Below are positions 43,627-52,933 of a DNA stretch of 64,000 nt, in pieces. Source of the stretch: Nesterenkonia lutea (GTDB lineage: Bacteria > Actinomycetota > Actinomycetes > Actinomycetales > Micrococcaceae); assembly GCF_014873955.1 (NCBI RefSeq), contig NZ_JADBED010000001.1, positions 1,178,001 to 1,242,000 of the forward strand, in the 5' to 3' direction. The number at the start of each line of letters is the position of its first letter. The first letter of the stretch is position 1. The notes under the pieces are model-generated. The model worked only from the letters and a program-made list of their open reading frames with translations, was not told the origin of the DNA and did not search any database. A program made the translations under genes and the position numbers.

Positions 43627-44673
43627 CTAGCGTCCGCCGCTGAGTTTGCGGTGGCGCTGCTGGATGCCTGCAGCACCGTAGGGGTAGTCCTCCATCTCCG
43701 GCTCGCTGGCGGAGGTGAGCCGGTCGAGCTGTTCAGTGCTCAGCGCGAGGGAATCCGCGGCCATGTTGTCCTGAAGCTGATCGAGATTGCGAGCGCCCAG
43801 GATGACGGACGTGACGCCGGGCTGGGCAGCCAACCATGCCAGCGACACCTGGGACGGGGTGGCTCCGTGCTCGTCGGCCACAGCCGCGACCGCGTCGATG
43901 ACCCGCCAGGTGCGTTCGTCGCCATTGCGCTTCTCCCAGGCCTCCATGCCGCGCTTCGGATTCTCCCCGAGACGCGTCGAGCCCGTCGGTGGTTCATCCC
44001 GGCGGTACTTCCCGCTCAGCCACCCGCCGCCCAGCGGAGACCACGGCAACAACCCAATACCAGCGTCAATCGCTGCCGGGACGATCTCGTGCTCGATTCC
44101 GCGGACGAGGAGATTGTACTGAGGCTGCAGGGTCACAGGCAGCGACCAGCCGTGCCGGTCAGCCACGTGCACGGCCTTGGTGAGCTGCCACCCGGTGAAG
44201 TTCGAGAATCCGTGATAGCCGATCTTTCCGGCCGTGACGGCATCGTCGAGAAAGCGCAGCGTCTCGTCCAGCGGGCTGAGGGCATCCCAGGCATGCAGCT
44301 GATACAGATCGATGTGGTCCACGCCAAGCCGGCGCAGGGAAGCATCGAGCGCGTGACGGAGGTGCCGGCGCGACGTCCCGAGATCATTGGGTCCCTGGCC
44401 CATCGGGAAGCGCCCCTTCGTCGCGAGGACAACTTGGCGCGCCTCGGTCGGGTGAGAGGCCAGCCACCGGCCGATGATCTCTTCACTGGCGCCTGCACTG
44501 TAGACGTCGGCCGTGTCGATGAAATTGCCTCCCGCTGCGACGTAGGCATCCAGAAGAGCATGCGAGGTCGGCTCGTCCGCCTCCGCCCCAAAGGTCATCG
44601 TGCCAAGTGCCTGGGCAGAGACGACTGCGCCGCTGCGTCCCAGCGTTCGGTAAGTCATGGAAGTCTGAGTCAT
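43627..44673 (-). CDS. Aldo/keto reductase
   Basis: This 348-residue NADPH-dependent aldo/keto reductase has GNFIDTADVYSAGASEEIIG with catalytic Asp and Tyr, the Lys in VLATKGRF, the His in YQLHAWD and the NADP-binding VILGARNLDQLQDN. Length and motifs fit the YajO/Tas-like group. The substrate is unknown. GAAGG precedes the ATG by 7-8 bases. Its end directly abuts the kinase remnant, which suggests it arrived with, or after, the deletion. Confidence 0.9.
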   Translation of the reverse strand: MTQTSMTYRTLGRSGAVVSAQALGTMTFGAEADEPTSHALLDAYVAAGGNFIDTADVYSAGASEEIIGRWLASHPTEARQVVLATKGRFPMGQGPNDLGTSRRHLRHALDASLRRLGVDHIDLYQLHAWDALSPLDETLRFLDDAVTAGKIGYHGFSNFTGWQLTKAVHVADRHGWSLPVTLQPQYNLLVRGIEHEIVPAAIDAGIGLLPWSPLGGGWLSGKYRRDEPPTGSTRLGENPKRGMEAWEKRNGDERTWRVIDAVAAVADEHGATPSQVSLAWLAAQPGVTSVILGARNLDQLQDNMAADSLALSTEQLDRLTSASEPEMEDYPYGAAGIQQRHRKLSGGR

Positions 44674-44929
44674 GTCACGGCCTTCTTCGATAGTTCGTCA
44701 CGACGATCGGATGGGACACCCGAGCAGGTCAGCTGTGGGTCCGGTCTTCCCGCCCCATGGCCCCTCTGACTGCAACAGCCCTCCCCTGACAGAGACCTGC
44801 TATTGGCTGAACAGCACCTGGAAGTCTGTTCTGCACCTCATAGTCGCACCCTGCCCCCTTCATAGCTGAGTCATAGCAAACCGAAGTTCTCTGAGAGAGT
44901 CACGAACCCCCGACTCCCAGGAGCTCCCC

Positions 44930-45580
44930 ATGACCAGTCTCATGCTCATCGCAGTTGACCTAGCCGCCGTCGTCGTCCTCGCCTATGCCCTGTACTTCCG
45001 CCGTCACCGGCGCCGCGACCTGGTCACGGCCTTCGTGGTGGTCAACATCGGCGTCCTCGCCGTCACCAAGGTGCTGGCCAGTGCAGAGATCGGAATGGGC
45101 GTAGGCCTCGGTCTCTTCGGGGTGCTCTCGATCATCCGGCTGCGCTCATCGGAGATCTCCCAGCACGAGGTCGCCTACTATTTCGCCTCGCTGGCCATCG
45201 GACTGATCGCCGGTTTCGACACCCTGCAGCCGCTGCTGAGCGTCAGTCTGATCGCGCTGATCCTCGCCATGATCGCGATCGTGGACTCCCCCCTGCTGCT
45301 CTCCCGCTCCCGGCAGCAGTCGCTGCGTCTGGACCGGGCCTTCACGGATGAGTCCGCGATGCGCGCCCATGTGGAGCAGCTGCTCGGCGGCACCGTGAAG
45401 GTCATGGAGGTGACCGAGCTGGACATGGTCAACGACACCACCACGGTGGATGTCCGCTGGCACCGCCCCGACCACAGCACCCGCGTCTACGCTCCGCAGG
45501 CCGAGGACCAGGGCAACTACGCCCAGTTCCAGACCGCCATCCGGAACCAGGAACGTCAGGAGGCGAGGTCCTCGCGATGA
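44930..45580 (+). CDS. DUF4956 membrane protein
   Basis: This 216-residue protein has about four N-terminal hydrophobic segments (residues 3-22, 33-50, 55-70, 85-118) with the conserved LGLFGVLSIIRLRSSEIS. A soluble C-terminal domain, about residues 130-216, contains DVRWHRP. The DUF4956 family is repeatedly next to VTC polyphosphate-polymerase-like genes, as here (4-base overlap). Function unknown; it may be the membrane partner or export part of the polymer system. Confidence 0.88.
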   Translation: MTSLMLIAVDLAAVVVLAYALYFRRHRRRDLVTAFVVVNIGVLAVTKVLASAEIGMGVGLGLFGVLSIIRLRSSEISQHEVAYYFASLAIGLIAGFDTLQPLLSVSLIALILAMIAIVDSPLLLSRSRQQSLRLDRAFTDESAMRAHVEQLLGGTVKVMEVTELDMVNDTTTVDVRWHRPDHSTRVYAPQAEDQGNYAQFQTAIRNQERQEARSSR

Positions 45581-46380
45581 CACTGCCCTGGGTCGACGAC
45601 CTCTCCCCCATCACTCTGGAACACATCAACACGCAGGCCGAACTGCAGACCCGAGTGGACCGCAAGTATCTGGTCCCGCGGAAGGTGCCGGAACTCTTGG
45701 ACACCTGGCTGGACCCACGCACCCGGATCCTGCAGATCGGCACCCGGCGCAGCTTCAGCTACGAGTCCGCGTACTTCGACACCCCCGACCTGGTCTCCTA
45801 CCACCGGGCGGCCCAAGGCCGGCGCCGCCGCTTCAAGCTCCGCACCCGGGCCTACGTGGACTCCGGGATCGCGTTTCTCGAGGCCAAGACCAAAGGCTCC
45901 CGAGGCACCACCGTCAAGGACCGGATCCCCCACGATCTCCGCGCGATGAGCAGCCTCGATCCTGAGGCTCGCACCTATGCGGGAGAGGTCCTCGCCAGTG
46001 TGGGTCTGCCCGCAGACCTCGCCCGATCCCTGTCCCCCACTCTGGGCACCAGCTACGACCGCACCACCCTGGTGCTCCCCCACGGATCCTCAGGCACCGT
46101 CGCCCGGCTGACCATCGACACCGACCTGCGCTGGGCGCTGCACCCGCGCTCCGCGTTCAACCCCGGACTGGACCGTCCCGATCTGGCCATCATCGAGACC
46201 AAATCCGCCAGCAGAGCCAGCGCCTTCGACCGTCTGCTGTGGTCCCACGGGATCCGCCCGGTCTCCATCTCGAAATACTCCACCGGACTCGCCGCCCTGC
46301 GCCCGGACCTCCCCGCCAATAAATGGAGCCGCGTGCTCAGCCAGACGCTGCGCTCCGCACAACTCGAAGGAACCCGATGA
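45577..46380 (+). CDS. VTC-domain (polyphosphate polymerase-like) protein
   Basis: This 267-residue protein is a VTC4-type triphosphate-tunnel domain: RVDRKYLVP, ESAYFDTPDLVSYH, RRRRFKLRTRAY, FLEAKTKGSRGTTVKDRI, ARLTIDTDL and LAIIETKS supply the basic and acidic tunnel residues. In yeast VTC makes polyphosphate from ATP. Bacterial forms beside DUF4956 and CotH or beta-helix proteins are uncharacterised. The ATG overlaps the DUF4956 stop, and its own stop overlaps the lipoprotein start, so the three are one translational unit. Confidence 0.88.
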   Translation: MTLPWVDDLSPITLEHINTQAELQTRVDRKYLVPRKVPELLDTWLDPRTRILQIGTRRSFSYESAYFDTPDLVSYHRAAQGRRRRFKLRTRAYVDSGIAFLEAKTKGSRGTTVKDRIPHDLRAMSSLDPEARTYAGEVLASVGLPADLARSLSPTLGTSYDRTTLVLPHGSSGTVARLTIDTDLRWALHPRSAFNPGLDRPDLAIIETKSASRASAFDRLLWSHGIRPVSISKYSTGLAALRPDLPANKWSRVLSQTLRSAQLEGTR

Positions 46381-48266
46381 ACACCTCAGCTTCACGCCCC
46401 CGCGGCACCCGCATCTTCATGGCCACCGCCGCCACGGTGAGCACTCTCTCTCTGCTGGTCGGCTGCGCCCAGCCCACCACCGAGAGCGCGGAATCCGGCT
46501 CCTCGACCACGCTGGAGGAGACCACCCCGGCCTCCACCACCGAGGACAGCTCGGCCGCCCAGAACGTGGAGGCTGCCATGGCAGAGAACCACGATTACTG
46601 GACCGCCGATGACCCAGCCGATCCCGAGGCTGAGGAGCAGGCCCTCACACTGGACGGGGACGATGCCGCCGCGGAGAGCGAGGCGGTGAGGATCGAGGAC
46701 AGCACCGTGACGATCACGCAGGCCGGCACCTATCGAATCTCCGGCAGCCTGGACGGCCAGCTCATCGTGGACGCCGCGGCGGAGGACCAGGTCACCCTGA
46801 TCCTCGACGACGCGACCCTCACCAACGACGCCGGCCCGGCCATCCTGCTCGCCAGCGCCGACGGGGTGAGGATCGAGCTCGCCGATGGCTCGATCAACTC
46901 CGTGACCGATGCCGAGTCCTATGCCGAGGGCGCCGAGGAGGACGCCGCGATCTTCGCCGACACCGATCTGCAGATCACCGGCAGCGGAGCTCTCGAGGTC
47001 ACCGGCCGAGGCGCGGACGGCATCGCCACCAAGAAGGACCTGGTGATCGACTCCGGAGAGATTACGATCAGCGCAGCGGGTCATGGACTGCGCGGAAAGG
47101 ACGCGCTCGTCGTCAACGGCGGCACGCTCACCGTGGACGCCGGCGGTGACGCGCTGCGGTCCAATGATGCGGACGACGCCGACCGCGGCTACGTGCTCAT
47201 CACCGCCGGCACCCTGAACCTGACAGCGGAGCAGGACGGCATCGATGCAGCCTCGGATCTGTTGATCAGCGGAGGCACCCTCACCACCGTCTCCGGCGGC
47301 GGTGCCTCTGTGGCTGCGGTGGAGGACATCTCGTCCAAGGGGCTCAAGGCCGGCGCGCTGCTGGTGGTCGATGGCGGCGAGGCCACCGTTGACTCCGCCG
47401 ACGACGCGCTGCACTCCGATGGCTCGATCCAGCTCAGCGCCGGCACCATCACCGCAGCCACCGGTGATGACGGTGTCCACGCCGAGCACACGCTGACCAT
47501 CGACGGCGCGACCGTCACCGTCAGCGAGTCCTACGAGGGTCTCGAGGCCAGTTACCTGTTCATCGAGGACGGCGAAATCGACGTCACCTCCAGCGATGAC
47601 GGACTCAACGCCTCCTTCAACGCAGAATCAGAAGCCGCCGATGATGCCGAGACTGCTGAGAGTGGCGAGACCACCGACATGACTCAGCAGGACCAGCCTG
47701 AGATGGGCGCGGGAATGGGTGGCGACATGGGCGACGATGGCTCGGAGCTGATCATCAGCGGAGGCACCCTGACAGTGGATGCCGAAGGCGACGGTGTGGA
47801 CTCCAACGGTCTGCTGCAGTTCACCGGCGGCACCACCGCGGTCTTCGGCACCACGCGCGGTGGAAACGGCGCGTTCGACGCCAACGGCGAGTTCAGCATC
47901 GACGGAGGCACGGTGGTGGGAACCTCGGTGGGCAGCATGGAACAGACCCCGGCCTCGGGCGAGCAGGGCTGGTTCGCGGCCACCGCCACGGGCACCGCCG
48001 GGGAAGCAGCCTCGGTGATCGACGCCTCCGCGGAGGAGCTGGGAAGCATCACCCCGACCAAGGACTACGGCTACGTCTTCTACAGCGATGTATCAGTCAC
48101 CTCCGGAGACACCTACAGCGTGGACACTGCTCAGGGCACGACCGAGGCCATCGCCGGTGAGGCCCCGGCGGGCGGCATGGGCGCAGGCATGGGCGGTGGC
48201 ATGCCCGGGGGGACAACCGGAGGCCCCGAAGCCATCGCGCCCGGTGAGACCGGGTTCGAGCAGTAG
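46377..48266 (+). CDS. Beta-helix carbohydrate-binding lipoprotein (Cthe_2159-like)
   Basis: This 629-residue secreted lipoprotein has lipobox LLVGC near residue 30 and a Thr/Ser/Glu linker. From about residue 90 to 520 many 20-25-residue repeats follow the pattern (S/G)GGTLTVDAGGDALRS, LLISGGTLT, TIDGATVTV, FIEDGEIDVTSSDDGL, consistent with a right-handed beta-helix of the PF14262 (Cthe_2159) type, which in Clostridium binds cellulose and acidic sugars. It ends in a Gly/Met-rich tail (GGMGAGMGGGMPGG). It is strongly acidic. The ATG overlaps the VTC stop. I expect it anchored outside the membrane. Confidence 0.85.
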   Translation: MNTSASRPRGTRIFMATAATVSTLSLLVGCAQPTTESAESGSSTTLEETTPASTTEDSSAAQNVEAAMAENHDYWTADDPADPEAEEQALTLDGDDAAAESEAVRIEDSTVTITQAGTYRISGSLDGQLIVDAAAEDQVTLILDDATLTNDAGPAILLASADGVRIELADGSINSVTDAESYAEGAEEDAAIFADTDLQITGSGALEVTGRGADGIATKKDLVIDSGEITISAAGHGLRGKDALVVNGGTLTVDAGGDALRSNDADDADRGYVLITAGTLNLTAEQDGIDAASDLLISGGTLTTVSGGGASVAAVEDISSKGLKAGALLVVDGGEATVDSADDALHSDGSIQLSAGTITAATGDDGVHAEHTLTIDGATVTVSESYEGLEASYLFIEDGEIDVTSSDDGLNASFNAESEAADDAETAESGETTDMTQQDQPEMGAGMGGDMGDDGSELIISGGTLTVDAEGDGVDSNGLLQFTGGTTAVFGTTRGGNGAFDANGEFSIDGGTVVGTSVGSMEQTPASGEQGWFAATATGTAGEAASVIDASAEELGSITPTKDYGYVFYSDVSVTSGDTYSVDTAQGTTEAIAGEAPAGGMGAGMGGGMPGGTTGGPEAIAPGETGFEQ

Positions 48267-48275
48267 ATTGTGGAT

Positions 48276-48998
48276 ATGGATCCGCACACCCCGACGCACC
48301 CGGATGGCACCCCCATCCGGGTGCTGGTCGTCGACGACGCACCGATGCTCAGCGAGCTGCTCGCCATGGCTGCGAAGTCCGAGGGTTGGGAGCCGCACAC
48401 TGCCGGTGATGGGCAGGAGGGCCTGAAGGCCGTCCGTGAGGTGCGTCCCGACGTCGTCGTCCTGGATGTGATGATGCCAGGGGTCGACGGGATCGAAATG
48501 GTGACCCGGCTGCGCACGCAGGGCAACCAGGTCCCGGTGCTGTTCCTGACCGCCAAGGACGACGTCTCGGACCGGATCGCGGGGCTCAGCGCCGGAGGAG
48601 ACGACTACGTCACCAAACCGTTCAGTCTGGAAGAGGTGATCGTCCGGCTGCGCGGGATGATCCGCCGCCATGTGCTCACCACGGGCCCGGCGGACCCGGT
48701 CATGGTGGTCGGTGACCTGGCGCTCAATGAGGAGACCTACGAGGTCTCCCGCGCCGGCGCGCCCATCGAGCTCACCGCCACCGAGTTCTCGCTGCTGCGC
48801 TATCTGATGGAGAACCCGCGGACCGTGCTGAGCAAGTCTCAGATCCTGGACCGGGTCTGGGAGTACGATTTCGGCGGCCGGGCGAGCGTGGTGGAGCTCT
48901 ACATCTCCTATCTGCGCAAGAAGATCGACGTGCTGGGCCCGCCCATGATCCACACCTTCCGCGGGGTCGGCTATTCCATCCGGGCAGCTGATGAGTGA
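48276..48998 (+). CDS. OmpR-family response regulator
   Basis: This 240-residue regulator has a receiver domain (VLVVDDAP, VVVLDVMMPGVDG with phospho-Asp near residue 56, LTAKDD with Lys) and an OmpR/PhoB winged helix (LTATEFSLLRYLMENPRTVLSK, VGYSI). ATG 48276 lies 6 bases after TAGATT, so a leaderless start inside the previous gene's stop region is plausible; GTG 48270 is an alternative. Paired with the kinase that overlaps its end by 8 bases. Downstream of the lipoprotein, it probably controls the polymer/beta-helix cluster. Confidence 0.93.
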   Translation: MDPHTPTHPDGTPIRVLVVDDAPMLSELLAMAAKSEGWEPHTAGDGQEGLKAVREVRPDVVVLDVMMPGVDGIEMVTRLRTQGNQVPVLFLTAKDDVSDRIAGLSAGGDDYVTKPFSLEEVIVRLRGMIRRHVLTTGPADPVMVVGDLALNEETYEVSRAGAPIELTATEFSLLRYLMENPRTVLSKSQILDRVWEYDFGGRASVVELYISYLRKKIDVLGPPMIHTFRGVGYSIRAADE

Positions 48999-50544
48999 GC
49001 GACTGAGCACGCTGATCCGGGTGAGCGAATGGCCGCTGCGCCGACAGCTGGCCGCCAGCATCGTAGTCCTGCTGATCCTGGCAGTGGTGATCATCGGCAG
49101 TGTCAGCGTGAGCATGCAGCGGCAGAGCCTGCTGGATCGCCTGGACGATCAGCTGCGCGTCTCGCTGGACATCTCCACGAACAATCTCGGTGAGGCCCAG
49201 TCTCAGGGGGTCTTCGGTGGACCCGAGCAGGGACCCGGGCCCCAGGGACCACCGGAGGAACCGGAAGGGTTCTCCCCCGATGACCTCGGCCCCGGACCTC
49301 AGCGCGGCACCGTCACCCTGGTGATCCTCGACGAGGAGGCCCAGGTCGCTCAGCTCGTGGAAGAAGGCAGCGGCGCAGTCGTCGAACTGTCTCCGGAACA
49401 GATCAGCGCCCTCGACGCTGCGGGCGGCACCGCCGAGGATCCGGTGGAGGTGGACCTGGAGGAACAGGGTTCCTACCGGGTGGCCACCGAACAGGTCCTC
49501 ACCGACGGCGCCGAGGCCACCGTCATCGTCGGAGAGTCGCTCGCCGAGGTGCATCAGACAGTCAGGGATCAGGTCCTGATCTTTTCGCTGGTCGCCCTGG
49601 CCACCATCGCCCTGGCTCTGGTGGGCGCGCTGATGCTGATCCGGCTGGGGCTGCGCCCGCTGGACCGGCTGGCCAGTGCCGCGACCAGGGTGGCGCAGAC
49701 GCCGCTGTCCTCCGGGACGGTCCAGCTGAGCGAGCGGCTCCCCGCCGCCGACACCCGCGCGCATACCGAGACCGGGCAGGTCGGTGCGGCTTTCAACACC
49801 ATGCTCGATCATGTGGAGAGTTCGCTCCACGTCCGGCAGGAGGGCGAAGAGCGGCTCCGCCGGTTCGTCGCCGATGCCAGCCACGAGCTGCGGACTCCGC
49901 TGGCCTCAGTCAGCGGCTACGCGGAGCTCGCCTCCCGGGTCAGGCAGCCGCTGCCAGAAACGGTCGAGCGTTCTCTGCAGCGCATCGGGTCCGAATCAGC
50001 ACGGATGGCCGTCATGGTGGAGGACCTGCTGCTGCTGGCCCGGCTGGACTCCGGTGCCCCGCTGCGCCGAGAGACCGTGGCGCTGGCCGGGGTGGTCGTC
50101 GACGCCTGTGCGGACGCTCAGGTCATCGGTCCCGATCACCGATGGGTGATGGAGCTGGAGGAGGATGCCGCAGAGATCCTGGTGGACGGGGACGGGCACC
50201 GGCTGCACCAGGTGATGACCAATCTGCTGACCAACGCGCGCACCCATACGTCTGCCGGGACCACGGTGACGGTCAGACTCGGCACCTCCGGCGATGCTCA
50301 TGCTGTGATCCAGGTGGAGGACGACGGACCAGGAATCCCGGAACAGCTGCAGGAACGGCTCTTCGATCGATTCGTCCGCGGTGACGGTTCCCGCTCCCGA
50401 ACAGCGGGCAGCACCGGGCTGGGGATGTCTATCGTGCAGGCGATCGTCGAGGCCCATTCCGGGCGGGTGGATGTGGACAGCGTTCCAGGGCGGACCCTGT
50501 TCACGGTCAAGATTCCGCTGCGAAACGAACCCTCGCCACGCTGA
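48991..50544 (+). CDS. Sensor histidine kinase
   Basis: This 517-residue kinase has a transmembrane segment at about residues 23-43, an extracytoplasmic domain to about residue 190 with a Pro/Gly/Glu-rich stretch (PEQGPGPQGPPEEPEGF), a second membrane segment at about 195-215, then HAMP. The HisKA H-box is DASHELRTPLASVSGY (His near residue 300), with N box (MTNLLTNARTH), G1 (EDDGPGIP) and G2 (GSTGLGMSIV). Cognate partner of the adjoining OmpR-type regulator. The low-complexity sensor loop could read polycations, metals or wall stress; unknown. Confidence 0.93.
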   Translation: MSERLSTLIRVSEWPLRRQLAASIVVLLILAVVIIGSVSVSMQRQSLLDRLDDQLRVSLDISTNNLGEAQSQGVFGGPEQGPGPQGPPEEPEGFSPDDLGPGPQRGTVTLVILDEEAQVAQLVEEGSGAVVELSPEQISALDAAGGTAEDPVEVDLEEQGSYRVATEQVLTDGAEATVIVGESLAEVHQTVRDQVLIFSLVALATIALALVGALMLIRLGLRPLDRLASAATRVAQTPLSSGTVQLSERLPAADTRAHTETGQVGAAFNTMLDHVESSLHVRQEGEERLRRFVADASHELRTPLASVSGYAELASRVRQPLPETVERSLQRIGSESARMAVMVEDLLLLARLDSGAPLRRETVALAGVVVDACADAQVIGPDHRWVMELEEDAAEILVDGDGHRLHQVMTNLLTNARTHTSAGTTVTVRLGTSGDAHAVIQVEDDGPGIPEQLQERLFDRFVRGDGSRSRTAGSTGLGMSIVQAIVEAHSGRVDVDSVPGRTLFTVKIPLRNEPSPR

Positions 50545-50577
50545 GAAGACCATCCCCGAAGGTCTAGTGTTGATCCT

Positions 50578-51042
50578 GTGAAGGGACCGACGCACACGAG
50601 GCTGGACCGGCGCACCGTGATCTCCGGTGTGCTCTTCGGCTCCGGGATCGCCGCCTCCATCATCGACCTGTTCATCTTTCACCTGGCCCTGCAGTGGCAC
50701 CACTTCTATGACCTCCTCACCACTGAGGTGGCGCTGACCGCCGACGGCTTCTTTCATGCCTTCGGCTGGTTCATCACCGTCTGGGGCCTGTTCCTGCTCG
50801 CGGACATCCGCCGCCGCACCGAGGTGCCATGGACGCGCTGGAGCGGCGCGGTCATCACCGGAGTGGGCTTCTTCCAGCTGCTCGACGGGGTGGTCAGCCA
50901 CAAGATCCTAGGCATCCACCAGATCCGGTACGGGGTGGATCTGCTGCTCTACGACGTGGTCTGGATCGGCTCGGCTGTTCTGCTTCTGCTGATCGGGGTC
51001 CTCATGCTGCACCGCACACGTCCAGCGCGCGTGCCTGCCTGA
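50578..51042 (+). CDS. DUF2243 membrane protein
   Basis: This 154-residue protein has four hydrophobic segments and His-rich helices (HLALQWHHFYDLL, ADGFFHAFGWF, DGVVSHKILGIHQIR). It matches the DUF2243 family, which often lies next to a CtaG-like cytochrome oxidase assembly gene, as here (11 bases). Starts at GTG 50578 with TAGTGT 7 bases upstream, so probably leaderless. Confidence 0.88.
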   Translation: MKGPTHTRLDRRTVISGVLFGSGIAASIIDLFIFHLALQWHHFYDLLTTEVALTADGFFHAFGWFITVWGLFLLADIRRRTEVPWTRWSGAVITGVGFFQLLDGVVSHKILGIHQIRYGVDLLLYDVVWIGSAVLLLLIGVLMLHRTRPARVPA

Positions 51043-51053
51043 GCTGGGCCCGC

Positions 51054-51884
51054 GTGGATCATCGAGAGGGCCATCACCACACCGGCGAGGGCGCTCTGCC
51101 GGCGGAGGAGATGCTGGGGTGGGCGGTCTTCGACGTCGTCGTGCTGCTGGTTCTGCTGGCCGGCGCGCTCGGCTACGTGCTGGCCCTCTGGGCCGCCCGG
51201 GAACGCAGCCCCTGGGCGCGTCACCGCACCTTCTTCTGGCACCTCGGTCTCGCCTGCGCCGCCGCCGGGCTTCTCGGTCCCGTCGCGACTGCCGCGCACT
51301 CCAGCTTCACCGCCCATATGCTCGGGCACCTGCTGCTGGGCATGCTCGCTCCCCTGCTGCTGGTGCTCGGGGCACCGGTCACCCTGGCGCTGCGCGCGCT
51401 GCCCCCTGCAGCCGCACGCAGGCTGAGCCGGGTTCTGCGCAGTCCAGTCGTTCGCGTGCTCACCCACCCGGTGATCGCGGCGGCCGTGAACGCCGGGGGG
51501 CTCTGGCTGCTCTACACCACCGAGCTCTATCCGCTCATGCATTCCTCCGCTGTGGTCCATGCGCTGGTGCACGGGCACATCCTTCTGACGGGGTACATCT
51601 TCACTGCCTCGATCATCGGCGTCGATCCCGATCCACACCGTGCGTCGATGAAGCTGCGTTCAGTGATGCTGATCCTGTTCATCGCAGCGCATTCAATCCT
51701 GGCCAAATGGCTCTACGCGCACCCGCCGCAGGGCGTCGAGGTCGGTGACGGACAGTCAGGAGCGCAGCTGATGTACTACGGCGGGGACGCCGTGGACATC
51801 GTGCTGATAGTCCTGCTCTTCGCCGGGTGGTATTCCGCCACCCGCCCTCGGGGACTGGATGCTGCGGGTGTCAGAGGGCGATGA
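51054..51884 (+). CDS. CtaG-like cytochrome c oxidase assembly protein
   Basis: This 276-residue protein has about seven membrane segments of the caa3_CtaG family. Seen are FTAHMLGHLLLGMLAPLLLVLGAP, HALVHGHILLTGYIFTASIIGVDP and a late QLMYYGGDAVDIVL. It is thought to assist copper-centre assembly of the terminal oxidase. The N-terminus has HREGHHH, which could bind metal. GTG 51054 is the first start after the DUF2243 stop and gives the natural length. Confidence 0.87.
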   Translation: MDHREGHHHTGEGALPAEEMLGWAVFDVVVLLVLLAGALGYVLALWAARERSPWARHRTFFWHLGLACAAAGLLGPVATAAHSSFTAHMLGHLLLGMLAPLLLVLGAPVTLALRALPPAAARRLSRVLRSPVVRVLTHPVIAAAVNAGGLWLLYTTELYPLMHSSAVVHALVHGHILLTGYIFTASIIGVDPDPHRASMKLRSVMLILFIAAHSILAKWLYAHPPQGVEVGDGQSGAQLMYYGGDAVDIVLIVLLFAGWYSATRPRGLDAAGVRGR

Positions 51885-51911
51885 TGTTCATCAGACGAGA
51901 GGGGACTCACC

Positions 51912-52538
51912 GTGACTGACCCGAATCCGAAGGACTTCTGGGAGAACCGCTACGCCGGTGCGGAGCGAGTGTGGTCTGGCCGGGTCAATGCCACACTGAG
52001 TTCGCTGGTCGCCGATCTCCCTGCCGGTCGGTCACTGGATCTGGGCTGTGGCGAAGGCGGCGATGTCCTGTGGCTGGCGGGCCGCGGGTGGGAGGCCCTG
52101 GGGGTCGACATCTCCGCGACCGCCGTGGCCCGAGCACGCTCCCACGCGGAGGTGGAGGACTTCGCCCCCGGCAGCGCGGAGTTCCTCGTCGGGGAGCTTC
52201 CCGAGGGCATGCCCGCAGGACCGTTCGATCTGATCACGGCTTCCTTCCTGCAGTCACCGGTGGCGCTGGATCGAACGGAGATCCTGCGCGCCGCAGCGCA
52301 GCGTGTGTCGATCGGCGGTCGTCTGCTGGTGGTCTCGCACGCGACGGCACCGCCGTGGTCCGAGCACAAGCATGGTCCCGAGGAGATGCCCACGCTTGAC
52401 GGCGATCTTCAGGCGCTGCATCCCCGCGCTGAATGGGAGCTGGAGGTCGGAGAGCTGCGGGAGCGATCCGCCGTCGGACCTGACGGCCAGGAGGCGAGTC
52501 TGGAGGACCTGGTCATCCTTGCCAGGAGGTTGCACTGA
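51912..52538 (+). CDS. Class I SAM-dependent methyltransferase
   Basis: This 208-residue methyltransferase begins DFWENRYAGAERVWSGRVN. The SAM site is RSLDLGCGEGGDVLWLA, followed by GVDISATAVARAR and FDLITASFLQSP. It resembles the TehB/thiopurine methyltransferase-like group often called tellurite-resistance or cyclopropane-type; the acceptor is unknown. Start GTG with GAGGGGA upstream. Confidence 0.88.
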   Translation: MTDPNPKDFWENRYAGAERVWSGRVNATLSSLVADLPAGRSLDLGCGEGGDVLWLAGRGWEALGVDISATAVARARSHAEVEDFAPGSAEFLVGELPEGMPAGPFDLITASFLQSPVALDRTEILRAAAQRVSIGGRLLVVSHATAPPWSEHKHGPEEMPTLDGDLQALHPRAEWELEVGELRERSAVGPDGQEASLEDLVILARRLH

Positions 52539-52585
52539 CCGAATAGTGTGGTGCCACCAGTCGCAGACCGAACGGAGCAGCTCAG

Positions 52586-52933
52586 ATGGTCGGAGTCATG
52601 ATTCTCGGAATCATCCTGATCTCCGCGGGAGTGCTGACCGTGGCCCTGGGCATCGCCTGCCGAGATGGGCGCCTGCCGATGAACGGGTTCGTCGGCATCC
52701 GCATCCCCTCCACGATGAGCGACGACGAGACCTGGACCCGATCTCACCAGGCGGCCTGGCGCTGGATCGCCATCGCCGGGGCAGGGCCCGGAGTCTCGGG
52801 GATCGCCGTGCTCGCCCTGGGTGACGAGAGCGGCGTATGGGCGATGGCTGGAACGGTGTGGCTGCTGGTCTTCATCATCGGAGCCTCCGTGGTGGCCTCC
52901 CGCGTGGCCAGGACCAGGAGTTCAGACCTCTGA
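52586..52933 (+). CDS. SdpI-family membrane protein
   Basis: This 115-residue protein has three hydrophobic segments and the SdpI signature MNGFVGIRIPSTMSDDETWTRSHQAAW between the first and second. SdpI in Bacillus gives immunity to the SdpC toxin; most homologs are of unknown role. The SD GGAGCAG precedes the ATG. Its end overlaps the convergent MetAP gene by 12 bases. Confidence 0.87.
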   Translation: MVGVMILGIILISAGVLTVALGIACRDGRLPMNGFVGIRIPSTMSDDETWTRSHQAAWRWIAIAGAGPGVSGIAVLALGDESGVWAMAGTVWLLVFIIGASVVASRVARTRSSDL

